A DNA stretch of 64,000 bases from Eretmocerus hayati (Eukaryota > Arthropoda > Insecta > Hymenoptera > Aphelinidae). The stretch spans positions 66,246,186 through 66,310,185 of the forward strand of contig CM056743.1 in the NCBI GenBank assembly GCA_029851415.1, written 5' to 3'. Under the pieces are notes generated by a model. That model did no database searches and was not told the origin of the DNA. It saw only the letters and a program-made list of their open reading frames with translations. Shown here in pieces: positions 45,840 through 57,132 of this stretch (positions within the stretch are counted from its first letter, which is position 1; every line of letters starts with the position of its first letter). The translations under genes and the position numbers were made by a program.

Positions 45840-46164
45840 AGATGAAATTTTTTCAGATTTTTCGGGTCAGTATTATTTTCTCCAGCGGCCGAAGAGTTTC
45901 GGAAGACGCGCCAGTTACACTGAAAAAGTACGTCATTTGACGATTCTTCAATTTGTATCAAGAGCACTACGCACGTGTGATGAAGAATTGATAGAGTACC
46001 ATCCTGGAAACTATAGAAACCATCTGAAAAACATTTTCCCAGGGCGTGAAAGTCCTGATCTCATTGAAATACTGTATGGTACACTAAAAGTCAAAGGTTC
46101 TGTAGATTTCTTCATATACGTATGGTACCATAAATATTGGCTCATTACACCGTTGCTTAACTAG
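45840..46164 (+). CDS. Hypothetical ORF of about 107 codons
   Basis: The frame is open from about 45840 to the stop at 46162-46164, with the first ATG at 45937. The product has RHLTILQFVSRALRTCDEEL and EYHPGNYRNHLKNIFPGRES, then DFFIYVWYHKYWL. I do not recognise it. It is divergent from the relic at 45249-45763, so the two might share a control region. Confidence 0.35.
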
Positions 46165-48257
46165 TAATATATGAGATGAGAAATATTACACATATGATAG
46201 GTAGTCTAAAGATGAATTTTGCAAAGGGAAAAATTACATAGTTCTTGGTTATATTATGGTAATTCCCTTACGGGTATTATTTTAAGAGTGAGAAAATCAA
46301 ATATCAATCAAGGCCTTATAATATATAATGTAAGTATACTGTTAATTTGGTAGCGTGCCTGTATCTGTATTTTGACAAGAATTGAGGATTTGTTATATTA
46401 TGAGTAATTGAAATGGTAGCGTGTATGTTCAACATAAATCATCCTCAATCTTATTACCGAGTCGTTACAATGGTATCGTTGACAGAGAAGGATGTCACTT
46501 GAAAGTTGAGGTGCTCTCTCTCTATCTCTAAGAATATTCCGTTTCACTGAATACTATCATTCTTGTCAGATGATTTTAAACCTAAATATTTGATATATAG
46601 GTCTAGTTATCGATATGATTAGAATGGAACAATTATAGTCTATCTCAATCTCTCTCTCTCATTCCTTGAAATATATATTCCAATATTGGATCATCATTTC
46701 ATGAATGTTGGAGGAAAAATATTGTGCATTCAGGTCTTTTTTGAAACGTTCTTCTTCCGACATGTTCTTTGTGTTGTTGTCGCGGAATTGTCTCTTTAGG
46801 TGAGGGTGTTATTCCTTCTGGGGATAAAAAATTCCATCATCATCTGATAAGCTGGTCTTGTTTGTCATGGGTGATTCTTCCTGTGATCTTGAATTTTCCT
46901 CTGTATTCTCTAGGCTTCGTTCATGTCCTCTGAGCTTTGCTGAAATTGTGTTTCCAGCACGGAAGTTTGAATCGTCTCTTTTGATTTCCATGTCTTCTGT
47001 CCTCAAGACTTTTTCATCAATCGTATGTTTACATTCTGAGCCCCTGTTTACCCTATTTGTGGCACATTCATTATGATGGATTCCAGTCGATGGTTCCTCA
47101 TTGATTCATTCTCACGTCGACATGGTATGCAGCCTGGAACAAGTCTTCTCACGATTAGACAAGGGAACCCCCCAGGCAAAAGTCTCTTGCGATGCATAGA
47201 ATAGTGATGGGAATCAATAGATAATAAAGCTCTGAATGAATGAGGTGGAAGAGTAAGTTGTCATATTTGTATGTATTTTTTGAATGATTTGCATGGCTAC
47301 GATGCAATCTGATTTCTTTTGTTATACCCGGTTTTTATTGCATTCCAAGCTTGATTTAGTTATGTTTCTCGGTAAAAATACGGTTCCAAAGGAGCTGCTG
47401 AAAATGAGGCCAAATCTGCTCCAAAGATTTGGGGGCCCAAGTTGCACTGAAATGCGTGTTTTGGGTGTCTGGATATGCATGTAAATTTTTTCCGCTCAAA
47501 ACCAAAACGTATCCTCGTGGTGGGCAAAAGAGTATCCCATTGAAATACACGTGGAACGCACTTTTTTGGTTCCCTCTCGAAATTGACCCTATAAACTATC
47601 ACCGCTCCAAGAGGATTTTGTTCGTCAACAGAAAATACTCGAACGGAATGGAATGAATCGGAAAGTTGCAAAGGAACAAAGTTGTAGAATTTGCTCTGAA
47701 CTTCCATCTGGCACCAGTTTCCTACGCAGTACCAATTGGGGTTCCCAAAAAACGACCAAAAGTCGTAGAACCGTATTTATTGGATTTTTTCGGCGATCTT
47801 TGGGTAAGAATGGATTAACAAACTATCATATCTTGTAGATCTCATCAAAACACACATTTTTGGTTCCCACAATTTTTTCGAAAAAAACGCACCAGATTCG
47901 AGTCACTCTCAAACTTTCTCACGCAAAATACTCGAAAAACTCAAACGGAAACCCCATATGATTTTTGTGTGGAAAATTGTCCATTTTCATGTACTTTGAA
48001 ATGAAGGAAAATTTCATTCCGTTCCAATGTTCCTGCTTCGAGAAATATGTATTTTTATGCCGGAAACACGTATGAGAGGGTGAATTGATGTTCGGTCATG
48101 ATATATAGAATTCTATGTCAATGAGCCATACGACAACATCAATGAGACATGCAAAGCCATCAGTTTCCATCTTCGATCACCATTCAGAGTCCCAAGATAC
48201 AGAGAGTTGGCATTCTTCAACCTTTCCAGGTGAGTAGAAGTCTTTTTAATATCATAT
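46165..48257. other. Unassigned sequence, perhaps a one-armed hairpin relic
   Basis: 46490-46680 has CT-rich simple sequence. 47340-48000 is an A/T-run-rich stretch in the style of the hairpin arms (GGTTCCC, CGAAAAA words), but I find no pairing arm. No gene was recognised. Confidence 0.35.
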
Positions 48258-50339
48258 GAGTCATTCCGGAGCATTTCAGCCAGAGGCGTCACCAGGGGGG
48301 TCTGGGAAAAATCCCAAAAAAAATTTTCCATCAATATTATGTGTAGGAAGTACAAAAAATTTCCTTGGGGATTCTTCCAAAGCCCTCCACGGGCCCTAGG
48401 GCCCTCAGTTGGTCGATTTTAGGCCCTTTTTGGCCTATTCCTGGAAAATCATAGCTCCGATTAGACTCAATCTCCTTTTACGTACTTGGGCGCATTTTCT
48501 TTGATGAGACTAGCACTTCGGAAGAAAAAGTAGTCCAGAATCAATCATGCAGCCTAGTAACTTCTAGGAGCTATTTGCTGTGAGCAGATTTAAGCGATTT
48601 TTTGGCCTGCTTCAAAGCGATCTAGCTCCTACTGGACATGTGATAATCAACTTCTGCAGGTGATCATTTTGAAGGTCTTGAAAAAACCTACAATTTGACT
48701 ACCTGTAATAGTCGATTATCGTAGTTTTCATAGGAGCTATAGCCGATACAAGTTGAGCAGTTTTCTAGAAACGCCAAACTTCGGGCTCAATTCAAAAGAA
48801 TCGTTTTTTTCTTTCGACCCCAAACCTGTGCGAATATGTTTTTCGAAACCAATACTATCAATGAGAACAATAATCTGGGTGAGCCATTCAATTCTCGATT
48901 CTATTCAGCCAATTTAAAACACACTTTTTTGACTTTTTACTTAAAATGCCTACACAGGCATGGCTCGCATATGCTTCCATCTGAGTTATTGAGCACCAAC
49001 CTGGGTGGAATTGCTCCCCAAAGTACCCCCAAATATGTGTAAAAACTTCCGGAGGTGAGCCTCAAGCCAGAAGCGATCTGGAGGCTCAAACCATCAGGTC
49101 CGAGATGGGCATTATTTCGTCTATTTTGGGGCAGACGAGCGAGGTCTCGATTCCTCGTGTTTCTGCTCACAAACGAGACGAGTGGCTAAAATGGGGATTC
49201 AAACATGTTCATCCGACTCAAAATGTCCATCTGGACACGATCCCGGGGTCAATTCGTGCCTAGGATATCATCCAATCCTCAAACGGCGTTAAACTCCGTA
49301 ATAACAGGTTTTGCGCCTCTCCTGCAAAATGACGATGATTAAGGGCTAAATTGACTCCGGCATCGTATTAAGATGGTAATTTTGAGTCGGAAAAACATGT
49401 ATGAATCCCCATTCTGACCACTCGTCTCGTTTGTGAGCAGAAACACGGGGAATCGAGCCCTTGCTCGACTGCTCCAAATCAGACAAAATAATGCCCATTT
49501 TGGACCTGATAGTTTGAGCCTCGAGCTTGCTCCTGGCTTGAGGCTCGCCTCCGGGAGTTTTTACACATATTTGGGGGTACTTTGGGGAGAAATTCCACCC
49601 AGGTTGGTGCACAATAACTCAGATGGAAGCATATGCGAGCCATGCATGTGTTGGCATTTTAAACAAAAAGTCAAATATGGGTGTTTTAAATTGGCCGAAT
49701 AAAATCGAAAATTGAATGGCCCACCCAGATTATTGTTTTGATTGATAGTATTGGTTTCGAGGAACATATTCGCTCAGGCTTGGGGTCGAAGGAAGAAGAA
49801 CAATTTTTTTAAATTGAGCCCAAAATTTGGCATTTTTAGAAAACTGCTCAACTTGTATCGGCTATAGCTCCTATGAAAAGTACGATTATCGACTCTTACA
49901 GGTAGTCAAATTGTAGGTTTTTTCAAGACCTTCAAAATGACCACCTGCAGAAGTCGATTATCACATGTCCAGTAGGAGCTAGATTGCTTTGAAGCAGGCC
50001 CAAAAATCGCTTAAATCTGCTCACAGCAAATAGCTCCTAGAAGTTACTAGGCTGCATGATTGATTCCGGACTACCCTTATTTCTAAAGTGCTAGTCTTAA
50101 CAAAAAGAAATGCGCCCAAGTACGTGAAAAAAGATTGAGTCTAGTCGGAGCTATGATTTGCCAGAAATAGGCCAAAAAGGGCCTCAAATCGACCTTCTAA
50201 GGGCCCGTGGAGGGCTCTGGAAAAATCCCAAAAAATTATTTTGTACTCTTTAAACATAATGTTAATGGAAAAAAATTCTTCGGGATTTTACCCGGACTCC
50301 CCTGGTGACGCCTCTGGCTGAAATGCTCCGAAATGACTC
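48258..50339. mobile_element. Hairpin element E (2.1 kb)
   Basis: Ends GAGTCATTCCGGAGCATTTC and its reverse complement, with ATAT at 48254-48257 and 50340-50343. Arms of about 1.0 kb (to 49255 and from 49345) leave a ~90-bp loop. CTTCAAAATGACCACCTGCA near 49930 and its inverse near 48655 match elements B and C. Several stretches are homologous to element D, for example TCGACCCCAAACCT near 48815 and 42620. There are no coding motifs. Confidence 0.92.
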
Positions 50340-50343
50340 ATAT

Positions 50344-50858
50344 ACATTTTGCAAATATCCAGATCGATGAACTATGCTGAGATTGCGGATACTCAAATAC
50401 ACGATGGACCATCATCAGATTAATGCTGGGCTGCATAATATTATGTTCCGTTGATACTCCATTTGGTCAATTCGGACATGACCAGGAAGGAGAAAATTCA
50501 ACGTTCATTCACTTCAAAGTTGACCGCTTGTGAGAGCTCTGCCATCCCCCTCCTATTTTGGGATTCTTAGTGACTAGCCGTGGACGTTTCATGAGCTCTC
50601 CCCTCTCCGTTCTCCTTGTATTATGCAGGAGCTTGCGGAGAGCCACTGAAGCGTAAGTTTCAATCATGGTTAGTACGAGGTTGTCGTTAGAGTGCTTCCG
50701 TGCGTGTTTTTCGTACCACATTATCTTTGGAATTATGATAAAAAATAAGAACTTCGAGTGTGTTCAGTGTCACTCACGAGATGGGGACAGGAAAAGGTTA
50801 AGGAATGTCGAAGATAAATCATATTGTAGAAAGCGTTACTGTAAGATGATGAGAATCA
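50344..50858. other. Unassigned sequence
   Basis: A 143-aa plus frame starts at 50666 and overlaps the antisense retroelement from 50859. It has a CVQC and a CRKRYC segment, but I see no family. Otherwise nothing is recognised. Confidence 0.35.
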
Positions 50859-51233
50859 TCAGTTCTCAACCGATCGGTGAGAATAATGAAGTCGTTCGAG
50901 ATCGAATAGATCCTCCCCATAAGCCCCCTGATGTTTCCTTCGGTGAACCTGAGAATAATAACGATGAGTTTGAGCTACAGAATGAGAAACGAGACGAGGG
51001 TCGCATTGAAGGTCGTGGTGATGAAACGTGTAACCCGGTAAATAAAATGCGTCGGTTGGATCATCACAAGATAGGAAGGTTTCATCTATTGAAATGATAT
51101 CGGAATCATTCAGCGACACGTGATCCTCCAGCAGATTGAAGTCCGCACTGGGACGATTGATATTTATATGACTAATAGTGATGTGTGCGCGCTGAGATTG
51201 TGTACCAGATTCTTGAGGCAACGACAGGCCCAC
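50859..51233 (-). pseudogene. Jockey-like endonuclease, N-terminal part
   Basis: Minus strand: ITISHININRPSADFNLLED, then DIISIDETFLSCDDP, the asparagine and glutamate motifs of APE-type endonucleases, then FYLPGYTFHHHDL. The frame is lost after about 51090. It follows ORF1 (51240-51992) directly, so both belong to the 5' part of one jockey-like element on the minus strand. Confidence 0.8.
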
Positions 51234-51239
51234 TTGTTG

Positions 51240-51992
51240 TCAATGAGATGGATCGTGTTCCATGCCTGTATCATCCACGACAGGGTGGAGTTTAGAGAGG
51301 TCAGCACCGGACAGGATTGGAATTGGAGGAATACCAGGACCAGGACGCATAACAACTGTTAGGTTGCAAAGACTGGGTCTCAGGTAGCCGAGCGCCTTGG
51401 CCTTAGGAATAGCAGCGCGCCAGATTGCAAACACGTCGGGTGGCAGAACAGGATCAATGAAAACTTTCTCATCGCCACCTAGTCCAAAAATAGACTGGAC
51501 CGTTTCATCTCTCAGAGTCCCTGACTTAGAAAATACAAAATCACGTACTGTCGGAGAGGAAAATTTAGCTACTACCGTGATTGATTCGGGCCGAGGGGTA
51601 GCGGTGGCAGGTTGTGCAGTGGACGTGGATGCGCTAGAGTTCTGAGGGAGAGGATTCTTGCGATTGTCAAGGCGGCCCCAGCGACGGACGGACAGTATGA
51701 CACCAACAAAATCTGCGCAGCCCATGGCTTCAAGCACTCTAGTAATTATAGCACGGTCTTCAAGCGGAACGTTCTTAGGTATGCCTGAGAATCGCAGCTC
51801 ACAAGAATCGACCTGAACGCGAGATGCAGTGAAATCGGCGCGTAAGCTTGAAATAGCTCGAGATTGCTCGGCTTGCGACTGTAAGAATTCCGTGAGTTGA
51901 GTATTGATAGACCCGACTTGCGTCCGCACGTTAGCCTGCGAAGCAGCGAGTGCAGCTCCTAATTTTGCTTTCTCTAAAGAGAAAGCATTCAT
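51240..51992 (-). CDS. Non-LTR retrotransposon ORF1 protein
   Basis: A 250-codon open frame from ATG at 51992. The N-terminus (residues 1-60) looks like a coiled coil (QVGSINTQLTEFLQSQAEQS). An RRM-like start, VDSCELRFSGIPKNVPLED, is at residues 78-96. RPESITVVAKFSSPTVRDFV and FIDPVLPPDVFAIWRAA follow, as in C-terminal domains of jockey/CR1-type ORF1 proteins. This RNA chaperone binds the element's RNA. It is open, but the downstream ORF2 is broken, so this copy cannot act alone. Confidence 0.8.
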   Translation of the reverse strand: MNAFSLEKAKLGAALAASQANVRTQVGSINTQLTEFLQSQAEQSRAISSLRADFTASRVQVDSCELRFSGIPKNVPLEDRAIITRVLEAMGCADFVGVILSVRRWGRLDNRKNPLPQNSSASTSTAQPATATPRPESITVVAKFSSPTVRDFVFSKSGTLRDETVQSIFGLGGDEKVFIDPVLPPDVFAIWRAAIPKAKALGYLRPSLCNLTVVMRPGPGIPPIPILSGADLSKLHPVVDDTGMEHDPSH

Positions 51993-52599
51993 TTGGTGCC
52001 AAGAGAATTTTCGTCAAATTTTTTCTGAATAAATTTTTTTCTCCTTGAGTCAAGCTCTTGAATACATGAAATTTGTACAGTCCTCTTTCTTTCGCCAAGA
52101 TCTATCTAATGTAGGTCACAGTTTTCCTTTATAAGCCCTCACAAAAATAGTACAACCCCTTCTTTCGAGCCCTCTGTCCCTGTCTATGTGTGTGTATGTA
52201 TGTTGTTTTCTATCGCTCGGCAAAACTCCTCACTGGTCTGATAGATCGTCCTGAGATTCTTATGCCATTTCGGAGGCGTCTCTAGATGGGAATGCTAGAT
52301 TTTCACTGCCCCCCGATGATTACTTTTATACTTATGAATTTTTCTTCATTTATTTGTAATTTTTTTCCATCTTCAAAACTAAAAATATTGTCTCCTGTCC
52401 CTTCAAAAAATCTGAGGCGGCTAATAAACACATTTCTCGACGTGCTGGGTCGATTGGTCAATACGGAATTTTGATAGGGGCTCATTTCATTCTAGCTTCT
52501 TCATACCTCTCTGACATCGGGCTTTAAGACCTTTATAATCACAATTTAACAAAATTTCGTATCAACCAATCGATTCAGCACGTCGAGAAGCATCTAAAC
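51993..52599. other. Unassigned, with a short inverted repeat
   Basis: 52430-52475 and 52545-52590 are reverse complements (TTCTCGACGTGCTG near the outer ends; CGATTGGT inside). This gives a ~160-bp hairpin that ends inside the RT fragment starting at 52600. The remainder could be the 5' UTR of the minus-strand element at 51992. Confidence 0.5.
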
Positions 52600-53612
52600 C
52601 TTTGGTCATGTGTAATTTTTTCCAGAACCTTGGAAAGGAAGCACAGCAGCGCTATGGGACGGAAGTCCGAGACCGTTGATGGAGCTGCAGTCTTCTTAAT
52701 GCAATCAGCTGCGCTTGCTTCCAAACCTCAGGAAAAACGCTATGAGCGAAAGAGGAATTGAAAATATGTACAATAAGATCACCAATTGCTGGAATAGCTT
52801 TCGCGATCACGCTCTGGGGGATCCCATCCACCCTACGGGTCTGCGAGGAGAAATGTTTGATAGTAAGGACTACATCATTGAAATTTGTGGGCTTAAACTT
52901 AAACCCCTCCTCCGGTGCAGAGTTAATATCGTCCATTGCTTCATTGATATTTTCGTGAGGCGAAAGGAGACCCCCGCGAAGTGAGCGTTCAACTCATCCG
53001 GTGTGAAACCGTGAAGTTCTTCCTGTTTGCTCTTGGCCAAGAGGCCGAGATTGCGCATCTCCTTCCAGATGTTCTTGTTCTGATCAAGAGCGTCTGAAAG
53101 ATGGTTTTGAAGGAAGGAATTACGCTCTTGCTCAATGCGCAGATCGACCTCTTCGCTAAGCCGGAAGTACTCATTTTGCAGCTCACGACATTTGTGTTGG
53201 TTGCATTGCATGCGGTCCCAGCGCCTGCGCGTCGCGTCACGCTTATTCATGAGCACCCTTAACTCAGGACCAATCCAAGGAGCATCATCCTTACGCGGGT
53301 TTATAGTTTTTTCCGGTGCTAGTTCATCTGAAACAATCTTTGAATTTCCATTCGAGCAGTAAATTGCGTCTTGCAAACTGGTTTCGGAATCTCCAAGAGC
53401 TGTCCAGTCACAGCGAAGCAGACGGTCATTCAGTATCTCCGGAGTGATGTTACGAAAATCCCTATACTTGAAGGAATTTTTTGGCGGAGTAGGGGTGAAG
53501 ACGTTGATGGTGACGTCAATGACCGAGTGCCCCCCGAAACTGGGCAGGTGTCTGTTGTGAAAGCCAGTAATGGTGTCGTTGTCATCTACGTAGATGTGAT
53601 CAATCCATGTAT
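52600..53612 (-). pseudogene. Jockey-like endonuclease end and RT start
   Basis: Minus strand: HTWIDHIYVDDN and FGGHSVIDVTI are the end of the endonuclease. A long linker follows (DAPWIGPELRVLMNKRDATR, ELHGFTPDELNAHFAGV), then DGIPQSVIAKA, FNSSFAHSVFPEVWKQAQLI and SDFRPIALLCFLSKVLEKI, the RT's first motifs. There are frame changes near 52930 and 52670. The 5' side stops abruptly at a (GA)n tract (53616), and the RT is lost at about 52600. It is a separate copy from the one at 50859-51992, since the order does not fit one element. Confidence 0.88.

Positions 53613-53615
<3 letters not shown>

Positions 53616-53657
<42 letters not shown>
53616..53657. repeat. (GA)n microsatellite at a jockey breakpoint
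   Basis: About 20 GA units, followed by a further 70-bp purine-rich tail of GAAGAAA words. The jockey reading stops at its left edge. Confidence 0.95.
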
Positions 53658-53658
<1 letters not shown>

Positions 53659-53815
53659 ACTGAAGAGGGAAGAAAGAAGAAAGAAAAGAGAAGAAAGAAG
53701 AAAGAGAGGAAACAATGAAGAGTGAAGATAGAAGATGCCGACAAGTGGCCGAAGAGAGAAGATGGAGAAGAGGAACGCTCGCAATCGAGCGCGAGACATG
53801 CCGCTCATCCTGAAG

Positions 53816-54071
53816 TAATGCTCACGCGGTTCCGGGATGAGATGGTAGATGCAGGTGGATCTCCTTCTTGATTGCCCGATGCCCTAGGTATCGGACATCG
53901 AGGGGAGAGGGATATTACACGGCCGGGCCCACCTCTCGGTGGGCCCCACCCAAACCCGTGTCCCGCCTGGTATGGCCTGCGTGGGCTATGCGTAGTCCGC
54001 GTAAGCTGAACCAGTCCGGTGTCTGGGGACGGATCCGAGGGATCCTGAGGCAAATTTTGCCCTCTAACCAC

Positions 54072-54104
<33 letters not shown>
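53816..54104 (+). mobile_element. 3' end of an R1-like non-LTR element with poly(A)
   Basis: Plus strand: a GC-rich ~250-bp 3' UTR ends in CTCTAACCACCTT and then about 30 A (54075-54104). A few codons before 53875 could be the end of an ORF (TRFRDEMVDAGGSPS). A poly(A) end is expected for reverse-transcribed elements of this type. The link to the R1 clade rests on composition and the neighbouring RT and is tentative. Confidence 0.6.

Positions 54105-54128
<24 letters not shown>
54105..54128. repeat. (GA)n between poly(A) and the R1 reverse transcriptase
   Basis: Twelve GA units directly after the poly(A) and directly before the next retroelement fragment. Confidence 0.95.
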
Positions 54129-55639
54129 CCCGTGGGGAACGCCATACCGCGTTTTCATGTCCAAGCCCCGACCCCGGAGGGGCAACCCAGCACCGACCAA
54201 TGCAGCTACCTTGCGCAGCATTGTGGAAGACCTCTCCACGCAGGAGAACCTAGAGTCACATTCCCTCCAGAGAGCGACAACCCCATTCCGCTCTTCAACA
54301 TACAAGAGCTACTCATAGTGGCAAAGAGGCTGCCAAATGGCAAGGCCCCTGGCCTGGACGGCATTCCAAACGAGCCTCTGAAACTGGTCTTCAAATACAA
54401 GCCAGATTTACTCCTCGACCTCTTCAACATCTGTCTGAGCGCGAGAATTTTTCCGGACAAGTGAAAACGCCGGAAGCTGGTCCTGATACCTAAAGGTCAA
54501 GGAGGTCAACGCCCTCTCAGCATGCTCGACAATATCGGGAAAATGAACGAGAGGATGGTGCTCAACAGGGTGGAGAAGCCTACGAAGAGAGCGGCGGGCT
54601 ATCACCAATGCAGTTCGGGTTCCGGAAAGGACGAAGCACTGTGCACGCGATCGAGGAGGTCCAAGAACGGGTTCAAGCGTCGGTAGGGAATCCATACCAA
54701 GGAAGAGGAGGATTCTGTGCCATCATCGCGTTGGACATGAAGAACGCGTTCAAACGCGCGAGCTGGGAGCGAGTCTATCAATCCCAAGCAAATGAAATGC
54801 CCCCCTATCTACTAGCCGTCACAAGTCACTATCTGCGGAACAGGACCCTCACGTACGACATCGACGAGGGACAAGCGATTCGGGAACTGTCCGCCGGAAT
54901 TGTACGAGGATCGGTTTCCGGGCCGTTCAACTGGAACACCCAGTACGACAGTTTACTGTCTATCGAACTGCCAGAAGGAGTGATAATAGTGCCTTTCGCG
55001 GACGACGCAGGACTCATAATCTGGGCTGACAACGAGGAACTCTTGGGTAGACGCGCAAACGAGGCGCTGGCCTGAGTCTGCGAGTGGATGATCAGCAGGT
55101 TCCTGGACCTTGCTGTCGAGAAGCGCGAAGTGATCGTGGTCACAAGACGCAGGAAGTTTGACTCACCCCATTTTACATCAACGGGCAAGAGATTCCACGC
55201 AAGACAGAGCTGAATTACCCCGGCCTATGACTTGACGACAAGTGGTCGTTCAAGAAGCACGTCCAAGAGGCCGCCCAGGAGGCGAGCAGAGTCGGTGCGG
55301 CGCTTCAGCGGCTGATGCCGAACATCGGAGGACCGAAACAGGAGAGGCGCAAGCTGCTCAACACCTCGAGCGCTTCCATCATGCTCTACGGTGCACCCGT
55401 GTGGGGGAAGAGAGTAGAAAAGACTGTCATCGAGAAGAGGATGGGGCCTGTCCACCGTAGAGCGGCTCTGAGGAGCATTCGTGCCTACCACACCGTGTCA
55501 GGAGACGCAACTTGCGTGTTGGCGGGGATGCCACACAGCAACTTGCTCGTCGCGGAGCGAGTGAAAATCTGGTACCGGCAAAAAGTGATCGGAGCCGAAG
55601 GAGTGCTCACCCCAACGATGGGGGAGATCATCCGCGACA
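54129..55639 (+). pseudogene. R1-clade reverse transcriptase ORF2, broken
   Basis: Plus strand: KRLPNGKAPGLDGIPNEPLK and LFNICLSARIFPDK, the RT fingers, then a stop and LVLIPKG-type remnants (54480-54600). QFGFRKGRSTVHAIEEVQE, IIALDMKNAFKRASWERV and a FADDAG catalytic box (54988-55008, both aspartates kept) follow. After a frameshift near 55075 come LNYPGLRLDDKWSFKKH and LYGAPVWGKRV, then the C-terminal AYHTVSGDATCVLAGM segment. The order and motifs fit R1-type elements of arthropods. The endonuclease is absent because the 5' end stops at (GA)n. A 451-bp insertion interrupts the C-terminus. Confidence 0.9.
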
Positions 55640-56090
55640 GGAATATTGTCTTTCATATACCGGGTCCCTGCCTCTCGGCTCAACCCCGGTTGCCCCCATG
55701 GGCGCGGGGCAGGGATACGCCCTGCCAGCGCGTCGGTATGGAGGATGACCAACACCGAGTCAGGCTCGATGATGACTCAGTCCTCCTCCCCGACTACCGA
55801 ATTGCGGGCTCGGCCTCCAGCACAAGGCCGAGACCCACCCCTCGGTAAGGGGTTTTGGGACTCTTCTAGGCTTCCTGAGAGCCCAGGGAGTCCCTCGGGA
55901 TGATGGATGAGTCTTTCGGGCTCGCATTGTTATCGCCCGAGGGCGATTCCAATTCGCGTCCCTAGACTCACCCACTCCCGTAGTGCCGGATGGAGATGTG
56001 CGGTCTCCTCGCTCCGAAGGGCGATGGCTGAGGCCGGGAGCTCGTCAGACTCCAGGGATGAGGCGCCATGCCCCAACCCCCCTTGCGGTT
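55640..56090. mobile_element. 451-bp insertion with 15-bp target duplication
   Basis: AGATCATCCGCGACA lies at both 55625-55639 and 56091-56105. Between them is GC-rich sequence that breaks the R1 frame, and the R1 protein resumes after the second copy (IIRDNEKETTLEQWQTK). A 15-bp duplication without inverted ends points to target-primed reverse transcription, so this is probably a SINE or a 5'-truncated non-LTR element. There is no obvious poly(A); the right end is CCCCAACCCCCCTTGCGGTT. Confidence 0.75.
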
Positions 56091-56160
56091 AGATCATCCG
56101 CGACAACGAGAAGGAAACCACCCTTGAGCAATGGCAAACTAAGTAGTCCAGCCAAATTAA
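56091..56160 (+). pseudogene. R1 ORF2, last readable codons
   Basis: It continues the R1 C-terminus after the 451-bp insertion, with DNEKETTLEQWQTK followed by a stop at about 56145. After that the R1 resemblance is lost. Confidence 0.75.
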
Positions 56161-57132
56161 AGTTTTCGATGGAAATTCTCTAATGTAACGGGGAAAAATT
56201 TCTTTCTCGGGTGTTTGTTAATCTGTGGAAAAGTATGGACTTTCCCGGGAATATACCTCAGAAATATCAGATAGCTGATAAAATTCTCAAGAGAATGAAA
56301 AAAAACTCCAAAAATGTTCAGTCTACCCCGAGTTGATAGCAATAAACACTGAAAATCAATCAAAACATTGATTGTTTATTGCTCCCTTGTTATTGCAAAA
56401 AACGTTCTCGAGTACTCAGAATCAATGGGTTTCATAGGTCCTTAGATGTCCTCAAAAACTCGAAGTGATTCAATAATTAGAACGTCCTGCAGCATATTCG
56501 TTTATAACGTTAGAGTGCCTTATTGTTGTTAAAAAAAAGTATGTTCCCGACATCAGGAAAAATCGCCAAAAATCAGGTGAGCTTCTGAGATGTTGACTGA
56601 TGATAGTTTGTCGACAAAATACCGAATTACGCATATTAAACACGTTTCCCGAGCATTTGTTTATAACATGCAGATTTTTGCGATCTCCTTCATCGAATAA
56701 AACAGAAACGGTTGGAGATATCGATGCAGTTCTTTCGGGAATGGGAAGACTTTATCATCCTCCAAATTTTGAGCTAAGCTCGAACATTGTGAGACTTTCC
56801 ATTCCCGAGATAATTTTTTTATTCCCAAAATCAACCACGGATAAACGAATGAAGATGAAGGTATGAAACTTTGACATATTTTACAAATATAATCAAAGCT
56901 TCAAATGGCTGTTGATTCAATCACCCTCGACCACTTTGTGGTAAAAGGGAGTTCTCTTGAGTTGATGGAAAATTGATGAGAGCTACGGGAAGTGGCAAGG
57001 CGTCATGGAGAGGTAAGCTGGCGCACGCTCAGAACAGTGCCGCGAAATCTGAATCGCGCGCTTCAAACTCGAGCGCGCTGAATTTCCATCGATTTCTCAG
57101 CTTCTACTGGGTCGATTCACTCCATTCTCTTT
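56161..57132. other. Unassigned sequence
   Basis: No gene was recognised. An 88-aa plus frame at 56600-56866 is the longest and has no known motif. Confidence 0.4.

Noticed and set aside
50666..51097. A 143-aa plus frame with cysteine pairs
   Set aside because: Its second half is antisense to the readable endonuclease, and the first half is too short to assign.
51240..53612. One single jockey element covering 50859-53612
   Set aside because: ORF1 and the endonuclease start lie downstream of the endonuclease end and RT; the order needs at least two copies or a rearrangement.
52870..53808. A 312-aa minus frame with a SLSLSL stretch
   Set aside because: Only the part up to about 53612 is the jockey relic; the N-terminal part is translated (GA)n and purine-rich tail.
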